Assembly (NCBI GenBank): GCA_963555705.1
Contig: OY743171.1
Location: 15,065,352-15,129,351 of the forward strand
DNA length: 64,000 nucleotides
From: Ligustrum vulgare
Taxonomy: Eukaryota > Streptophyta > Magnoliopsida > Lamiales > Oleaceae
Direction: 5' to 3'
How positions within the stretch are numbered: position 1 is the stretch's first letter; each line of letters opens with the position of its first letter. Under the pieces are notes generated by a model. That model was not told where the DNA came from. It worked only from the letters and a program-made list of their open reading frames with translations, and made no database searches. The translations under genes and the position numbers were made by a program. Below are positions 53,796 to 63,885 of this stretch, piece by piece.

Positions 53796-55049
53796 AATTG
53801 AATCAATTGCTTAATTTCTCATTTCATCAACTAATATGAAACTCGAATGGTAATTAAGCCTCCGTTTGGTAAATTATTTATAAGCAAATTTATAAATAAC
53901 ACATTTTTCCAAATCATTTTTCGACTACATTTTATCTCGAAAACGTTACATTCTTTGTTTTAAAAAAAATAAAAAAACTCTTACAAAACAGAGACTAATA
54001 TTATTTCATTGTTTCCTAATTTTGGAAGTTTTTCCCATTTAATATTCCCATTGTTTCCTTATTTGAATCCCATTGGATTCGCACGTTCTTATCTACAATT
54101 CTATTGCTAATTTTGTTCTTTAATTGGTCCTTTTTAACTGATTTGATAATTGATCCCTTTATATACTGCCCACAAACTAACAACGTAATCCATCATTCTC
54201 TCTTGCTTTGTTTTATTTTCTTCTACTTTTTTCCTCTTGTTCTTGAACTAAATATTGATCACGTTCTTTTATCTTATTCTATCTACATTCTACATTTTTT
54301 CTTGAACTAATTATTCTTGACTACATTCTTAAATTCTTAAAGTAAGGATACCATTTAGATTTTGCTTTGTCTTGTCTTGAGCGGCATATATATGCCCCCT
54401 CCTATGATGGGAACTGAGAGCATAGGTGTGACTAAATCCGCAAATTGTTTGTTTATCTTGATACTAGATTTTTCGAGAAAGTAAATAGCGAATTCTTGAT
54501 TCAAGAAATATGTTGAGTAAAAAAATCAAGAAGGCGGAGGAGAATTCAAGAAACTAAACAAAAAGTAGATGAAGGTGAGACTTTTTGTGATGATATTATA
54601 TATATGCATACATGCTTGCGGTTGTACGTACATAGAACTCACAATTTTCATTTAATTTTATTCATTTTTTGGTTTTAAATTATAGGTCAAAGTTTTTTTT
54701 TTTTTCCTAGAAAAAGAAAGAACGACTTTTCTCAATGTGTTGTTCCTTGTAGATTGGTATTTTTATTGATTTTAAAATTCAATTGATGTAAATTTCTGTA
54801 AAATCAATATATATAATTAAAATTGACGGTTGTCTTTTTGTTATATTAATTATCCCATTTACATGCATTCGAAGATTTATATATGACGTTCTTGAACTAA
54901 TTCTTGATCATATTCTAATAGCATTCGTTAAACATGGTCTTTATGGTTTTGAAGATAGCACGAAGTTATGAGGAAAAATGTGGTAGTAGACTATTTATTT
55001 AGCTTTTTATAAGTATAGCATGGTAATATCCTCTACCAACATATAATAG
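53796..55049. other. AT-rich intergenic DNA
   Basis: No ORF, repeat boundary or motif that could be supported. A cctccgtttggtaaatt phrase at 53,868 resembles a Tourist-type end, but no partner was found. Confidence 0.4.
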
Positions 55050-55184
55050 TCTTATTTTTTTCAGTTGATAGTGTATGGGATGTCATCACAAATGAGGAGG
55101 TCTATGATTTTGCTCGGGGATAATATCGTTTATCTCTTTATTTGTCATGACATCCCATATATACCCATTGCTGAAGAAATAAGG
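55050..55184 (+). ncRNA. Candidate miRNA-precursor-like hairpin
   Basis: Positions 55,074-55,101 pair with 55,132-55,159 over 28 base pairs with one C-C mismatch and a few G-U pairs, closing a 30-base loop. A lower stem (55,050-55,064 with 55,171-55,184) is separated by an uneven internal loop. Size and shape fit a plant pre-miRNA (lower stem, loop, long upper stem), but no known mature miRNA was recognised. Because inverted repeats of MITEs can look the same, strand and function are inferred only. Confidence 0.4.
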
Positions 55185-55394
55185 GCAGTTTTCTTTTGGT
55201 GGACAAACATCACTTATGTGAATCATGTATATATATATATATATATCGAAATGGGATAATTGCACAGGGTACTCACATTAAACATCAAAACTGAATTTTA
55301 CTATTCATCAATGAAAAAATGAAAAATACTGATACTTCACAGTTCTTTGTTTCTTCCTTGGCTACGTTACTTCACAGTTCTTCCCTAGCTGCCT
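55185..55394. other. Spacer with a small TA microsatellite
   Basis: A tatatatat run at 55,228-55,246, then gggataattgcacagggtac at 55,254, which may be an element end like that at 53,486. Confidence 0.35.
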
Positions 55395-55755
55395 ACCAAT
55401 GACAACCACCAACTCACCGTCACTACCCACATCAACCACCGCCACCATCCACATTAACCACCGCCATCGAACCACCGCCACTGAACCACCTGTTTAATCC
55501 CCATTACCTCTGTTGAAATAACATTCCTTGCTAATTCCAAAAAAATAGAATGGACAAATTAAAACCCGTCAACTCCCAACTTGGGTGAGTAATCAAGCTG
55601 TCTACTTGATTTTACCTTCGTCAAGAAGAAGAAATTGTTCTTTAAATGTTCAATCTCGCAGCATCAACAACCCACCACCACCACTCGCATCAACAACCAC
55701 CAAACACCACCATCCACATCAACCACCACCGAATCACCACCACCACAGTAACACC
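55395..55755. repeat. CCA/CAC low-complexity stretch
   Basis: Two runs of accaccatccacatcaaccaccgcc-like sequence flank a short unique part (55,500-55,660). They give long but meaningless open frames on both strands. Confidence 0.7.
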
Positions 55756-56068
55756 TCCCGGAGATGCAGTCGACGGAGGAAGCCCAAGCTCGTCGTCCGA
55801 AGCCTCAAACAAATACCCCAAGTTCGGCTGAGACTCTTTAGAACTAGATTTCAAATCCACCATCAGCAAAGGCGAACCCATAATTTCCTCCTTGAGACTC
55901 TTCATGAAAGAATCAAGTTCCTGACTCGTTGTGTAGAACTCCGAATCATCATCACCTAAACTGTCTAATAAATCCTCCCTTGGCCTCTTAACCTCCGGGA
56001 AATCAATCGTCGAGTCAGACTCCTTTGACTCATCTCGTCCTCTCTTCTTAATCTTCGCTTCTCTGAAG
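55756..56068 (-). pseudogene. Fragment of a gene for an acidic plant protein of unknown function
   Basis: The minus strand has an intron-like acceptor (TTTGTGCTTCAG, about 56,070), then EAKIKKRGRDESKESDS, DFPEVKRPREDLLDSLGDDD, SQELDSFMKSLKEEI and SQPNLGYLFEASDDELGLPP. The sequence is charged, with a basic patch at the start and acidic clusters later, and has no membrane segment. The closing block resembles a conserved C-terminal motif of a small family of uncharacterised plant proteins, as far as can be judged from memory. The frame then runs into the CCA repeat without a stop, and no first exon was found, so it is probably a gene piece. It lacks internal stops. Confidence 0.55.
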
Positions 56069-56184
56069 CACAAACCAAGCCACAAATAAGTAAAAGAAAG
56101 TCTATTGGGATTTTGAAATGAGGTGGTCGATGTGAAAAATGTAGTGAATAGTGTGTGGAAAGTGTTTGATTTTATGTTTGTAAC
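56069..56184. other. Spacer
   Basis: Possible upstream intron of the acidic-protein fragment; nothing else seen. Confidence 0.35.
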
Positions 56185-56490
56185 AAAGTATCATAAAAAT
56201 TTGTAAAAGTATCAACTTGTGATACTAAAAAAAAGTGTATGAAAACTGTTTGATTTTATGTTGAAAACAAAGTGTCTTAAAAATTTGTAAAGTATCAAGC
56301 TGTGATATTAGGAAACAGTGAAAAGTATCGTACGTATCATAATATGATACTAAAAAAATTGAAAAAATATCATAAGTATCATAATATGATATAAAAAAAT
56401 TTAAAATTATCATAAGTATCTTACTGTGATACTAACTTAATCATAAGTATCATGCTGTAATACTAAAATATTTGAAAAGTATCATAAGTG
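56185..56490. repeat. GTATCA/TGATAC-rich repeat, copy 3
   Basis: At least a dozen copies of gtatca, tgatac and tatcataa in an AT-rich stretch, e.g. aagtatcaacttgtgatact and agtatcataatatgatac. It is the densest of the three copies. Confidence 0.7.
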
Positions 56491-56639
56491 TTAATTTTAT
56501 ATTATTGGCATTTTCTATTTTTCACAAATGTGTAATTTAAGAAAACTTGATTTAATTACTAAATAAGAGTATTTAGTATTTTATTAAGTTTAATTAAATT
56601 ATGCAAATATATCACTCATTTTCGAAATTCATGATATTG

Positions 56640-57766
56640 TTGGAAAGATTATGATCAAGAAATATTGATTTAATTGTGATGTTAATCTCGAATTCTTGAT
56701 CTTGATATCTCATGATTTTGGTAAAATTCTTGATAATATATTTTGTGATTATTCTTGACACTCAAGCTTATCCGTAGATATGGTAAGTCTCATCTTGATA
56801 AGGGTCGAGCTTATCTACACAAGGTAAGATTGTTTGGACGAAAATCTTGGTTGTGAAAATCCTTGTGTAGGCCGAAAATATGTTGCTAATATTTGAGATC
56901 CTATTTTATGGTAAGATCTTTTAAGATTTATCATTATCAATGTTTATGGTAAGATTTATTTAAGGATAATTATCTTACCTTTTACTAATTATCTCTACTG
57001 CATTTTGCAGGTATTAAAGATCTTGTGCAATAAGGAAATTTGGGAGTCAAATAAACCGAATTGCACTATAAAGAGGAGAAAAACGGGATGTTTTTAAAAA
57101 GACGTGAAAAATACAAAATCCGTGTGGTTAATTCAAAATACACGTCCACTTTGTTAAAGGAGTCAAGAAGCCTATTTTCATGGGGGACACAAATACAAAA
57201 GGCTTCAATTGTGTTGTGACTTCGGTACTCCGGGAGGAGGATTCAATCACTTAAAGAAGGAAAGAATTTCAACGTGAAGATCAAACGGGAGGTTTGGATC
57301 AAGATCAAATGGGAGTTCGTGTTGCTGAAAAGTGTTGCAGATTCAAAGAAAACTACTGAAGAGTAGTGGGACGCCAACTCACATTACATGACATAGAAGG
57401 ATCAGAGAGTGATCTATTTCTTGGATGTTTGATAAAGTCTATGCGTAGATTTATCCTATAGTTTAGATTGATCTGTATAAACTTTTTCCTTATATAGTGA
57501 TTGATTTTTGTCCACAGGAAGCGGGTCGTGGGTTTTCCCTGTTAGGGTTTTTTCCACGTTAAACTCAAATTATTGTGTTCTTGTCCATTTACTATTCCGC
57601 ACAATTTATTCTGGTTGTTTACGTTTTACTATCTACACGAATCTGCATTAGCAAGATTCATCTTGTACTGCGTTAAACAAAACTTAACGATTTACTGTTA
57701 ACCGGTTACTGTCCTGACTCATCTGTGACAGTCTGTTTATAAAATTTAGACAATCTCAAATTTTCA
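56640..57766 (+). repeat. 5' LTR of the Sirevirus-type element
   Basis: The LTR starts TGTTGGAAAG and ends ATTTTCA two bases before the PBS, 1,127 bases. A TATA-like ttatatag lies near 57,490, followed by a leader-like ttttccctgttagggtt stretch. With no partner in the window, the left border rests on the TGTT start only. Confidence 0.65.
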
Positions 57767-57768
57767 AT

Positions 57769-57780
57769 TGGTATCAGAGC
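57769..57780 (+). other. Primer-binding site of the Sirevirus-type element
   Basis: TGGTATCAGAGC, complementary to initiator tRNA-Met, lies two bases after the LTR end. Confidence 0.9.
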
Positions 57781-57816
57781 GGGTTCACTTCTAGAAAGTG
57801 AGATTCGGTTGTCTAA

Positions 57817-58740
57817 ATGGAGAATTTTGCATCTATTAAGCCACCTCTGTTAACTGGTAGTAACTATGCATATTGGAAAATTCGTATGGAAATTTTTATT
57901 CAATCTATTGATGAACGTTGTTGGACTTCTGTTCTTGAAGGATACACAGCACCCACTATCACTGCTGGAGGTGTTGTTACAGCTATAACTAGAAGCGCTT
58001 ATACTGCAGATGAATTAGCTAATGCAAATTGGAATTCTAAGGCACTTAACACTATTGTTTCTTTGGTTGATCCATGTCAATTCAGACTCATCTCCTCCTT
58101 AAGGACCGCCAAGGAAGGCTTTGAGGATAGCAAATGAAGGAACCAATGCTCTCTCTGAAGCTCTTGGGAAAACCTATTCAAATGAGCAGATTGTACAAAA
58201 AATTCTTAGATCTTTACCAAACAGGTTCCATGCAAAAGTGACAGCAATTAAAGCAAGCAAGGATCTTTCAACCATGCGAGTTGAGGAACTTGTAGGGTCA
58301 TTAGTGACCTATGAGTTAAATCTACCCGAAGAAAGAAAGACAAATCACCAGGGATTTCCTTCAAGATGAACAGTGCAAATCCAGACGACTCTGGCGAGAC
58401 TGATGAAGATGAAAATTTCGTACTTCTCACCAGACAATTTAAAAGGTTCCTCAAGGGCAAACAAAAAGAAAGGTCCACAAATCTTCAAGGCCAGAATCAA
58501 AAAACACAAAAACAATGGAGGAAAAATAATTTCTATCCAAAAAATAATACTAACTCGTCTGAAGGAAAGCCTAGGAGTCAAATTCAATGCAAAGAATGTG
58601 AAGGATATGGACACATAGCAGCTGATTGTCTCAATACTCAAAAGAAGACCAAGGGAAGGAAGGCCATGAATGTTACATTGAGTGATGGAGACTCAGATGA
58701 ATCTTAATCAGAATCAGACTGCAACAATTCCGAAAAATAG
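57817..58740 (+). pseudogene. Sirevirus-type Gag, broken
   Basis: ATG at 57,817 opens MENFASIKPPLLTGSNYAYW, a copia Gag start, through WNSKALNTIVSLVDPCQF to a stop near 58,137. A deletion and frameshift near 58,120 are followed by NEQIVQKILRSLPNRFHAK and LVGSLVTYELNLPEE (58,145-58,369), then another frame with DEDENFVLLTRQFKRFLKGK and the zinc knuckle CKECEGYGHIAADC (58,588-58,629), ending GDSDES and a stop at 58,705-58,707. The blocks match Sirevirus Gag in order. At least two frame changes separate them. Confidence 0.82.
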
Positions 58741-59480
58741 GTAACTACCCTTACTGCTTTACAGCTGTCTGTACTGAATCTGGTAATTCTTCTTATGTAG
58801 ATGAATTCGGACCAAACACTGAAAACTTGAGAAAGGATCTTCAAGATGCAGAAGAGAATATTCAACTGTTGCAGGCATTCGCTGAGCACAGCAGGGAACG
58901 ACAACTGGACTTATCTGCAGTCTCATATGATGAAAAAAATGAGGTAAGCAGGTTAAATTCAAAAATTGCTAAAGCACAAGACAAAATCAAGAAACCGGCA
59001 CTTGGATCCATCCAGCTTGATGAAATCCTGAACAGTGGTAGACCTGTCAGCGTAAAAATAGGTCTTGAATATGAAGGTAGAGGTAAAAATCATGACCATG
59101 AAATAAACTTTGTAAGAGAATCTGGATACAGTTACATGGAACATAATAGAAATCATACAGATGCATCAACCTCTCATCATCATCACACAATGCGGCTGGG
59201 ACTCAAAACTTACATCCAGCGAGGAACTATGCAAGAAGACAATTTCAGCCGAATCTGTACAAGCCAGATAAGTCGTCCATCAGAACGAAAAGAAATTTCA
59301 ACCTCGACAGAGTCGGCAGGATACATCTGTTTTTCAGGTATTCTGTAATTTTTGTGCTAAATCTGGTCATGATGTATTTAGGTGTCATGAGTACTTGAAG
59401 TTAATCAATTAACACAAAAGAACACTTGTTTCTAGACAAGAAAAGAAAATTCGAACGAATGCTTTTGTAGTTCAATTATC
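58741..59480 (+). pseudogene. Sirevirus-type Gag extension (coiled-coil linker)
   Basis: The open piece 58,827-59,348 encodes a helical, charged stretch (LRKDLQDAEENIQLLQAFAE), then SRLNSKIAKAQDKIKKPALG, LDEILNSGRPVSVKIGLEYE and a His-rich part. Such a coiled coil followed by an LD-IL--GR--G-K-GLGY-type box is found between Gag and protease in Sireviruses. A stop or frame change lies before it, and it ends at a TAA near 59,348. A second CCHC-like remnant (FCAKSGHDVFRCH) follows in another frame at 59,345-59,385. Confidence 0.72.
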
Positions 59481-59481
59481 T

Positions 59482-61117
59482 TTGAGTGCTTTGATGCCTA
59501 ACACATGGTATTTTGATAGTGGATGTTCTAGACACATGACAGGTGATCTCTCTCTACTAACACATTTTGGAAAAGGCGAAACAGGTGCTGTTACATTTGG
59601 TGATGGCCAAAAGGGAAAAATAGATAGATCTGGTATCATCAACATCAAGGGATTGCCTACATTAACAAATGTCTTATATGTTATAGGGCTTAAGGAAAAT
59701 TTGATCAGTGTAGGACAATTGTGTGATGATAACTTGCTTGTCATGTTTTCAAAAAAATATTGCAAGGTTTTAAGTTGTGACAAGCAGTCTAACCCTTTAA
59801 AAAGTGTTTTGTTTAAGGGAGTTAGATCTAGAGACGAATGCTATACACTTGAAAGTCACATAACTTGTAATTCTGTTAAGACCAAAAATGAGAAACTGTG
59901 GCATAACAGATTAGGGCATCTAAACTACCATGATCTCATGAAGCTGACCAGACTACAAGCTGTGAGAGGCTTACCCAGCATAAACAATGTTCCAGATGAA
60001 ATCTGTAGTGATTTTCAAAAGGGTAAGCAAATCAAAAGTCAACACAAATCAAGTACATCTATTAATACCTCTCATATACTTGAACTAATTCACATGGATT
60101 TGATGGGTCCTATCCAAAAGGAAAGTATTGGTGGCAAGAGGTATATTTATGTGTGTTGATGATTTCTCCAAATACACCTGGGTCATTTTTATTCGGGATA
60201 AATCTGATACATTTGACAATTTTGCTAATCTTTTTCAGAAATTGAGCAATGAAAAGGCAGACAAATAGGTAAGAGTCAAAAGGATCAGAAGTGATAATGG
60301 AAGAGAATTTGAAAACTCCGAGTTTGCTGATTTTTGTATCCAATATGGGATCAAGCATGAGTACTCGTCCCCAAAGACTCCTCAACAGAATGGAGTGGTG
60401 GAAAGTAAAAATAAAACTCTACAAGAAATGGCTCGTGTCATGCTAAACAGCAACATTTTTCCCACGAAATTTTGGGCAGAAGCCATAAACACTACTTGTT
60501 ATATTGTCAATAGAGTCATGCTTAGATCTGGAACAAATCAAACTGCATATGAAATTTGGAAGGGTAGAAAACCTAGGGTTGATTACTTTCATGCTTTTGG
60601 AAGTAAATGCTACATTTTAAAAGGTAGAGAGCACCTAGGAAAATTTGACTCAAAATCAGATGATGGAATATTTTTGGGTTATACTGAAAATAGTAGGGCC
60701 TATAGAGTTTACAATCTTAGAACCCAAATCGTTCTTGAGTCAATTAATGTGAAAGTGGATGATACTAATTGTGTAAATTCGGATTTGCAGGTAGCAGATG
60801 GTGATCAACTGGAAATTCTACCAAAAGAAAAAGCTGGAACCGAAAAATCAGAAGAAGAACAGCACCAAGCTGGAAGTCTCAATGATACTGAAGAATCCGA
60901 TCAGGATGAGTCTGGGCACCCAGTAATATCTGCAGATCGAGATGAATCTGATTACCCAGATACACCTGATATTGCAGAATCAGAAGCATCGAGACTACCA
61001 CCTGCTAGGATTCAAAAGGCTCATCCACTTGATAACATTCTCACTGATATTTCTAAGAGAAATGTGACCAGAAGGAAATTTGCTGAGATGGGTAACATCT
61101 GTCATGTCTCAAATTGA
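59482..61117 (+). pseudogene. Sirevirus-type protease and integrase, broken
   Basis: The protease starts WYFDSGCSRHMTGD. The integrase zinc finger begins LWHNRLGHLNYHDLMKL, but its Cys pair reads EICSDFQKGK, so the second Cys is lost. A frameshift after GGKRYI (near 60,150) moves to VDDFSKYTWVIF; a TAG at about 60,266 lies before RVKRIRSDNGREFE. QQNGVVESKNKTLQEMARVM carries the catalytic Glu. The C-terminal part (60,395-61,117) runs through FGSKCYILKGREHLGKFD and an acidic linker to HVSN, then a stop. A frameshift near 61,090-61,117 separates it from RT. Confidence 0.85.
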
Positions 61118-62645
61118 GCCAAAAAATGTCAAGGAAGCTTTGACGAATGAACACTGGGTACAGGCTATGCAGGAGGAGATTAACCAATTTGAAAGAAACG
61201 ATGTCTGGGAGCTGGTTCCACGTCCTAAAGAAGGTAATGTAATTGGAACCAAATGGATCTTCAAGAATAAGTCAAATGAACAAGGAAATGTGGTAAGAAA
61301 TAAAGCCAGACTTGTTGCTCAAGGCTATACCCAGATTGAAGGGATAGATTTTGATGAAACATTTGCTCTGGTAGCCAGACTGGATTCCATCAGACTGTTG
61401 CTAGCTGTGTCCTGCTACATCAACTTCAGACTATTTCAGATGGATGTCAAAAGTGCCTTTCTGAATGGTGTGCTTAATGAAGAAGCTTATGTGGAGCAGC
61501 CCCAAGGATTCACAGATCCATCTCACCCGGATTATGTCTTTAGACTCAAAAAGGCGTTATATGGGTTGAAACAAGCCCCCAGAGCTTGGTATGAAAGGCT
61601 CACATCATTCTTGCTAAGCAACGAATACAAAAGGGGAGGAACTGATAAAACTCTTTTCATTAAGAATCTAAATCCTGGACTAACTATAGCTCAGATATAT
61701 GTTGATGACATAGTATTTGGGTCTACATCTAAGTCCAAAATTAATGAATTTATAAATACAATGAAAAGAGAATTTGAAATGAGTATGGTTGGTGAGCTAA
61801 CATTTTTTCTTGGTTTGCAGGTACAGCAAGATGAATCTGGCATATTCATGTCTCAAGCAAAGTACGCTAAAAATCTGGTGAAGAAATTTGGACTTGAAGA
61901 TGCAAAGGCAATGAAAACTCCCATATCAACTACTCTAAAACTTTCAAAGGATGACAGTAGTAAGGATGTAGATCCATCCCTTTATAGAAGTATGATTGGA
62001 AGTCTTCTGTACCTTACTACCAGTAGGCCAGATATATCCTTCAGTGTTGGAGTTTGTGCAAGATATCAAGCCAAACCTAAGGAATCTCATGTTGCTGCTG
62101 TGAAAAGAATCATCAGATATGTAAGTGGTACGTTGAATTACGAAATTTGGTTTACAAGAGATACCACTACTCATCTTGCAGGTTTTTCAGATGCAGACTG
62201 GGCTGGGAATGTGGATGATCAAAAGAGTACATCTGGAGGATGTTTCTACATTGGGAACAATTTGGTGGCATGGCTAAGTAGAAAACAAAATTCAGTGTCA
62301 CTTTCCACAATCGAAGCTGAGTATATAGCAACTGGCAGTTGCTGTACACAACTCCTTTGGATGAAACAAATGTTGGAGGACTATGGAATCTCTACAGAAC
62401 AAGCCACTATGTATTGTGACAACACCAGTGCCATCAATATCTCAAAGAATCCAGTCCAACACTCCAGAACAAAACATATTGACATCAGACACCACTTCAT
62501 CAGAGAATTGGTGGAACAAAAGATTATCAATCTGGAGCACATACAGACTGATCTACAGCTGGAAAATTTGTTTACTAAGGCCCTCGATACTATCAAATTT
62601 GAAATCCTTAGGAAACAAATTGGAGTATCACCTCCTTCTGAATAG
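61080..62645 (+). CDS. Sirevirus-type reverse transcriptase and RNase H, open frame
   Basis: 521 codons without a stop. RT blocks: WVQAMQEEINQFERNDVWEL, TKWIFKNKSNEQG, ARLVAQGYTQIEGIDFDETF, QMDVKSAFLNGVLNEE, LKKALYGLKQAPRAWY and the intact catalytic YVDDIVFGSTS. RNase H blocks: GFSDADWAGNVDDQKSTSGG, AWLSRKQNSVSLSTIEAEY, CDNTSAINISKNP and HSRTKHIDIRHHF. It ends ILRKQIGVSPPSE and TAG. The start given is the first ATG of the frame; in an active element the domain would be made as part of one Gag-Pol protein. The complete catalytic residues suggest that this part decayed least. It would convert element RNA into cDNA in the cytoplasm. Confidence 0.9.
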   Translation: MLRWVTSVMSQIEPKNVKEALTNEHWVQAMQEEINQFERNDVWELVPRPKEGNVIGTKWIFKNKSNEQGNVVRNKARLVAQGYTQIEGIDFDETFALVARLDSIRLLLAVSCYINFRLFQMDVKSAFLNGVLNEEAYVEQPQGFTDPSHPDYVFRLKKALYGLKQAPRAWYERLTSFLLSNEYKRGGTDKTLFIKNLNPGLTIAQIYVDDIVFGSTSKSKINEFINTMKREFEMSMVGELTFFLGLQVQQDESGIFMSQAKYAKNLVKKFGLEDAKAMKTPISTTLKLSKDDSSKDVDPSLYRSMIGSLLYLTTSRPDISFSVGVCARYQAKPKESHVAAVKRIIRYVSGTLNYEIWFTRDTTTHLAGFSDADWAGNVDDQKSTSGGCFYIGNNLVAWLSRKQNSVSLSTIEAEYIATGSCCTQLLWMKQMLEDYGISTEQATMYCDNTSAINISKNPVQHSRTKHIDIRHHFIRELVEQKIINLEHIQTDLQLENLFTKALDTIKFEILRKQIGVSPPSE

Positions 62646-63885
62646 GAACATGCATATTTCATTAAAAAAAATCGCATTTGTTTTTCTTTTTGCATTTTGG
62701 TTAACTTATCTTATTCTTATATTAAGTAGATCATGTTTTTGTTTACAGATATATCTGAGTGCTTGTGGCTGATAAAGAGACAAATACGTCTGGCTAATAG
62801 TAGTCAACATGTCTCCTGATGAATCTAACTAGCACTCAAATCTGGACAATCCTAAGGATAAGTCACTGCTGTCTATGTCATATGGTTGTTACTGGATGAG
62901 ATTTCATATTCTGTGTATAGACCTATGATCTAAATCTTGCTTATAGCATTGCACGCATTTTTCTTATTATCCAAGGGCAGGGCTAGTGGAAAAGAAGGCT
63001 ATCTATCCAAGCCAAGTTCATACCCTTTAGCTTCAAAATACGATGATTTGAGATAAATGTCGTAATATTGTAGAAGGGAAAAACCTAGTAAGCTAACTTC
63101 TGGGGATTGTGTGAATCTACCAATCCAAGCCAAGTTCATACCCTTCTTCTAAGCTAAAGGGGAACATACTGTAAGATAACTTCTGGGGATTGTGTGAAGC
63201 TTTTTCCATCTCCAAAAGACATTGTCATACTATAGAAAAAGTCGGCTAGCCAGATTTGAGAAAATGCAGTTTTTATAGATTTTGATCGGTCTTATTGTGC
63301 ATTACGGTGATAAATCGATAAGTCAGGGCAATCATATGATTTTGGATAGTATGTGGATGACTAAGGATTGCTCGGATCACACACGCACATTAATCAACTT
63401 ATTTATGTACGTGGTGGATTGTATACTGCCAGATGTATCTGACTCAACAGATGTCAACAAGTGCTCAGATGTGTCTCAGGTATCCAGATGCATTTAGATT
63501 TTTCTTATTCATGAATTTTTAGATTTTATTCTGAAAATCTTTATTTTTAAGGCAGTATATCGTGGGTTAATATGTGCAAATCTTGCAGAACAAGTCAGTT
63601 GATTGTGGAGCCCAATTTCGGTAATTTAATTGTCTCCTAATTTTCAACAGATTCTGTTTCTATGTTTATCTATTTTTAAGGAAAGAAGTTGACAAGAATC
63701 AGGATTCTCCAGTTACCATAATAAACACCAATTCCTTTTATATGAGAACCCTTCTTAAACCCAAAAACCTCATACGTCTTCATAAACCTCACGTCCCAAG
63801 TTCCAAAAAAAAACCCCAATAATCTCTCAACAAAACCCTAAGTTCCGTCTGCCTCTCTCTCAAAATTCTACACCCATTCCAAGAC
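62646..63885 (+). other. Sirevirus-type 3' internal region with duplicated blocks
   Basis: Non-coding region between pol and the next ORF. Two related units, 63,005-63,117 and 63,121-63,198, share atccaagccaagttcatac and taacttctggggattgtgtg; CCCTTTAGCTT in unit 1 is the complement of AAGCTAAAGGG in unit 2. A TATA-like ttttatatga (63,736-63,745) and a pyrimidine-rich leader precede the ATG at 63,886. Confidence 0.55.
63736..63745 (+). promoter_or_regulatory. Possible TATA box of the downstream ORF
   Basis: ttttatatga 141 bases before the ATG at 63,886, followed by a leader rich in cc and ct runs. It suggests that the downstream ORF has its own transcript. Confidence 0.4.

Noticed and set aside
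53868..53990. cctccgtttggtaaatt as a MITE end
   Set aside because: No inverted partner or duplication was found.
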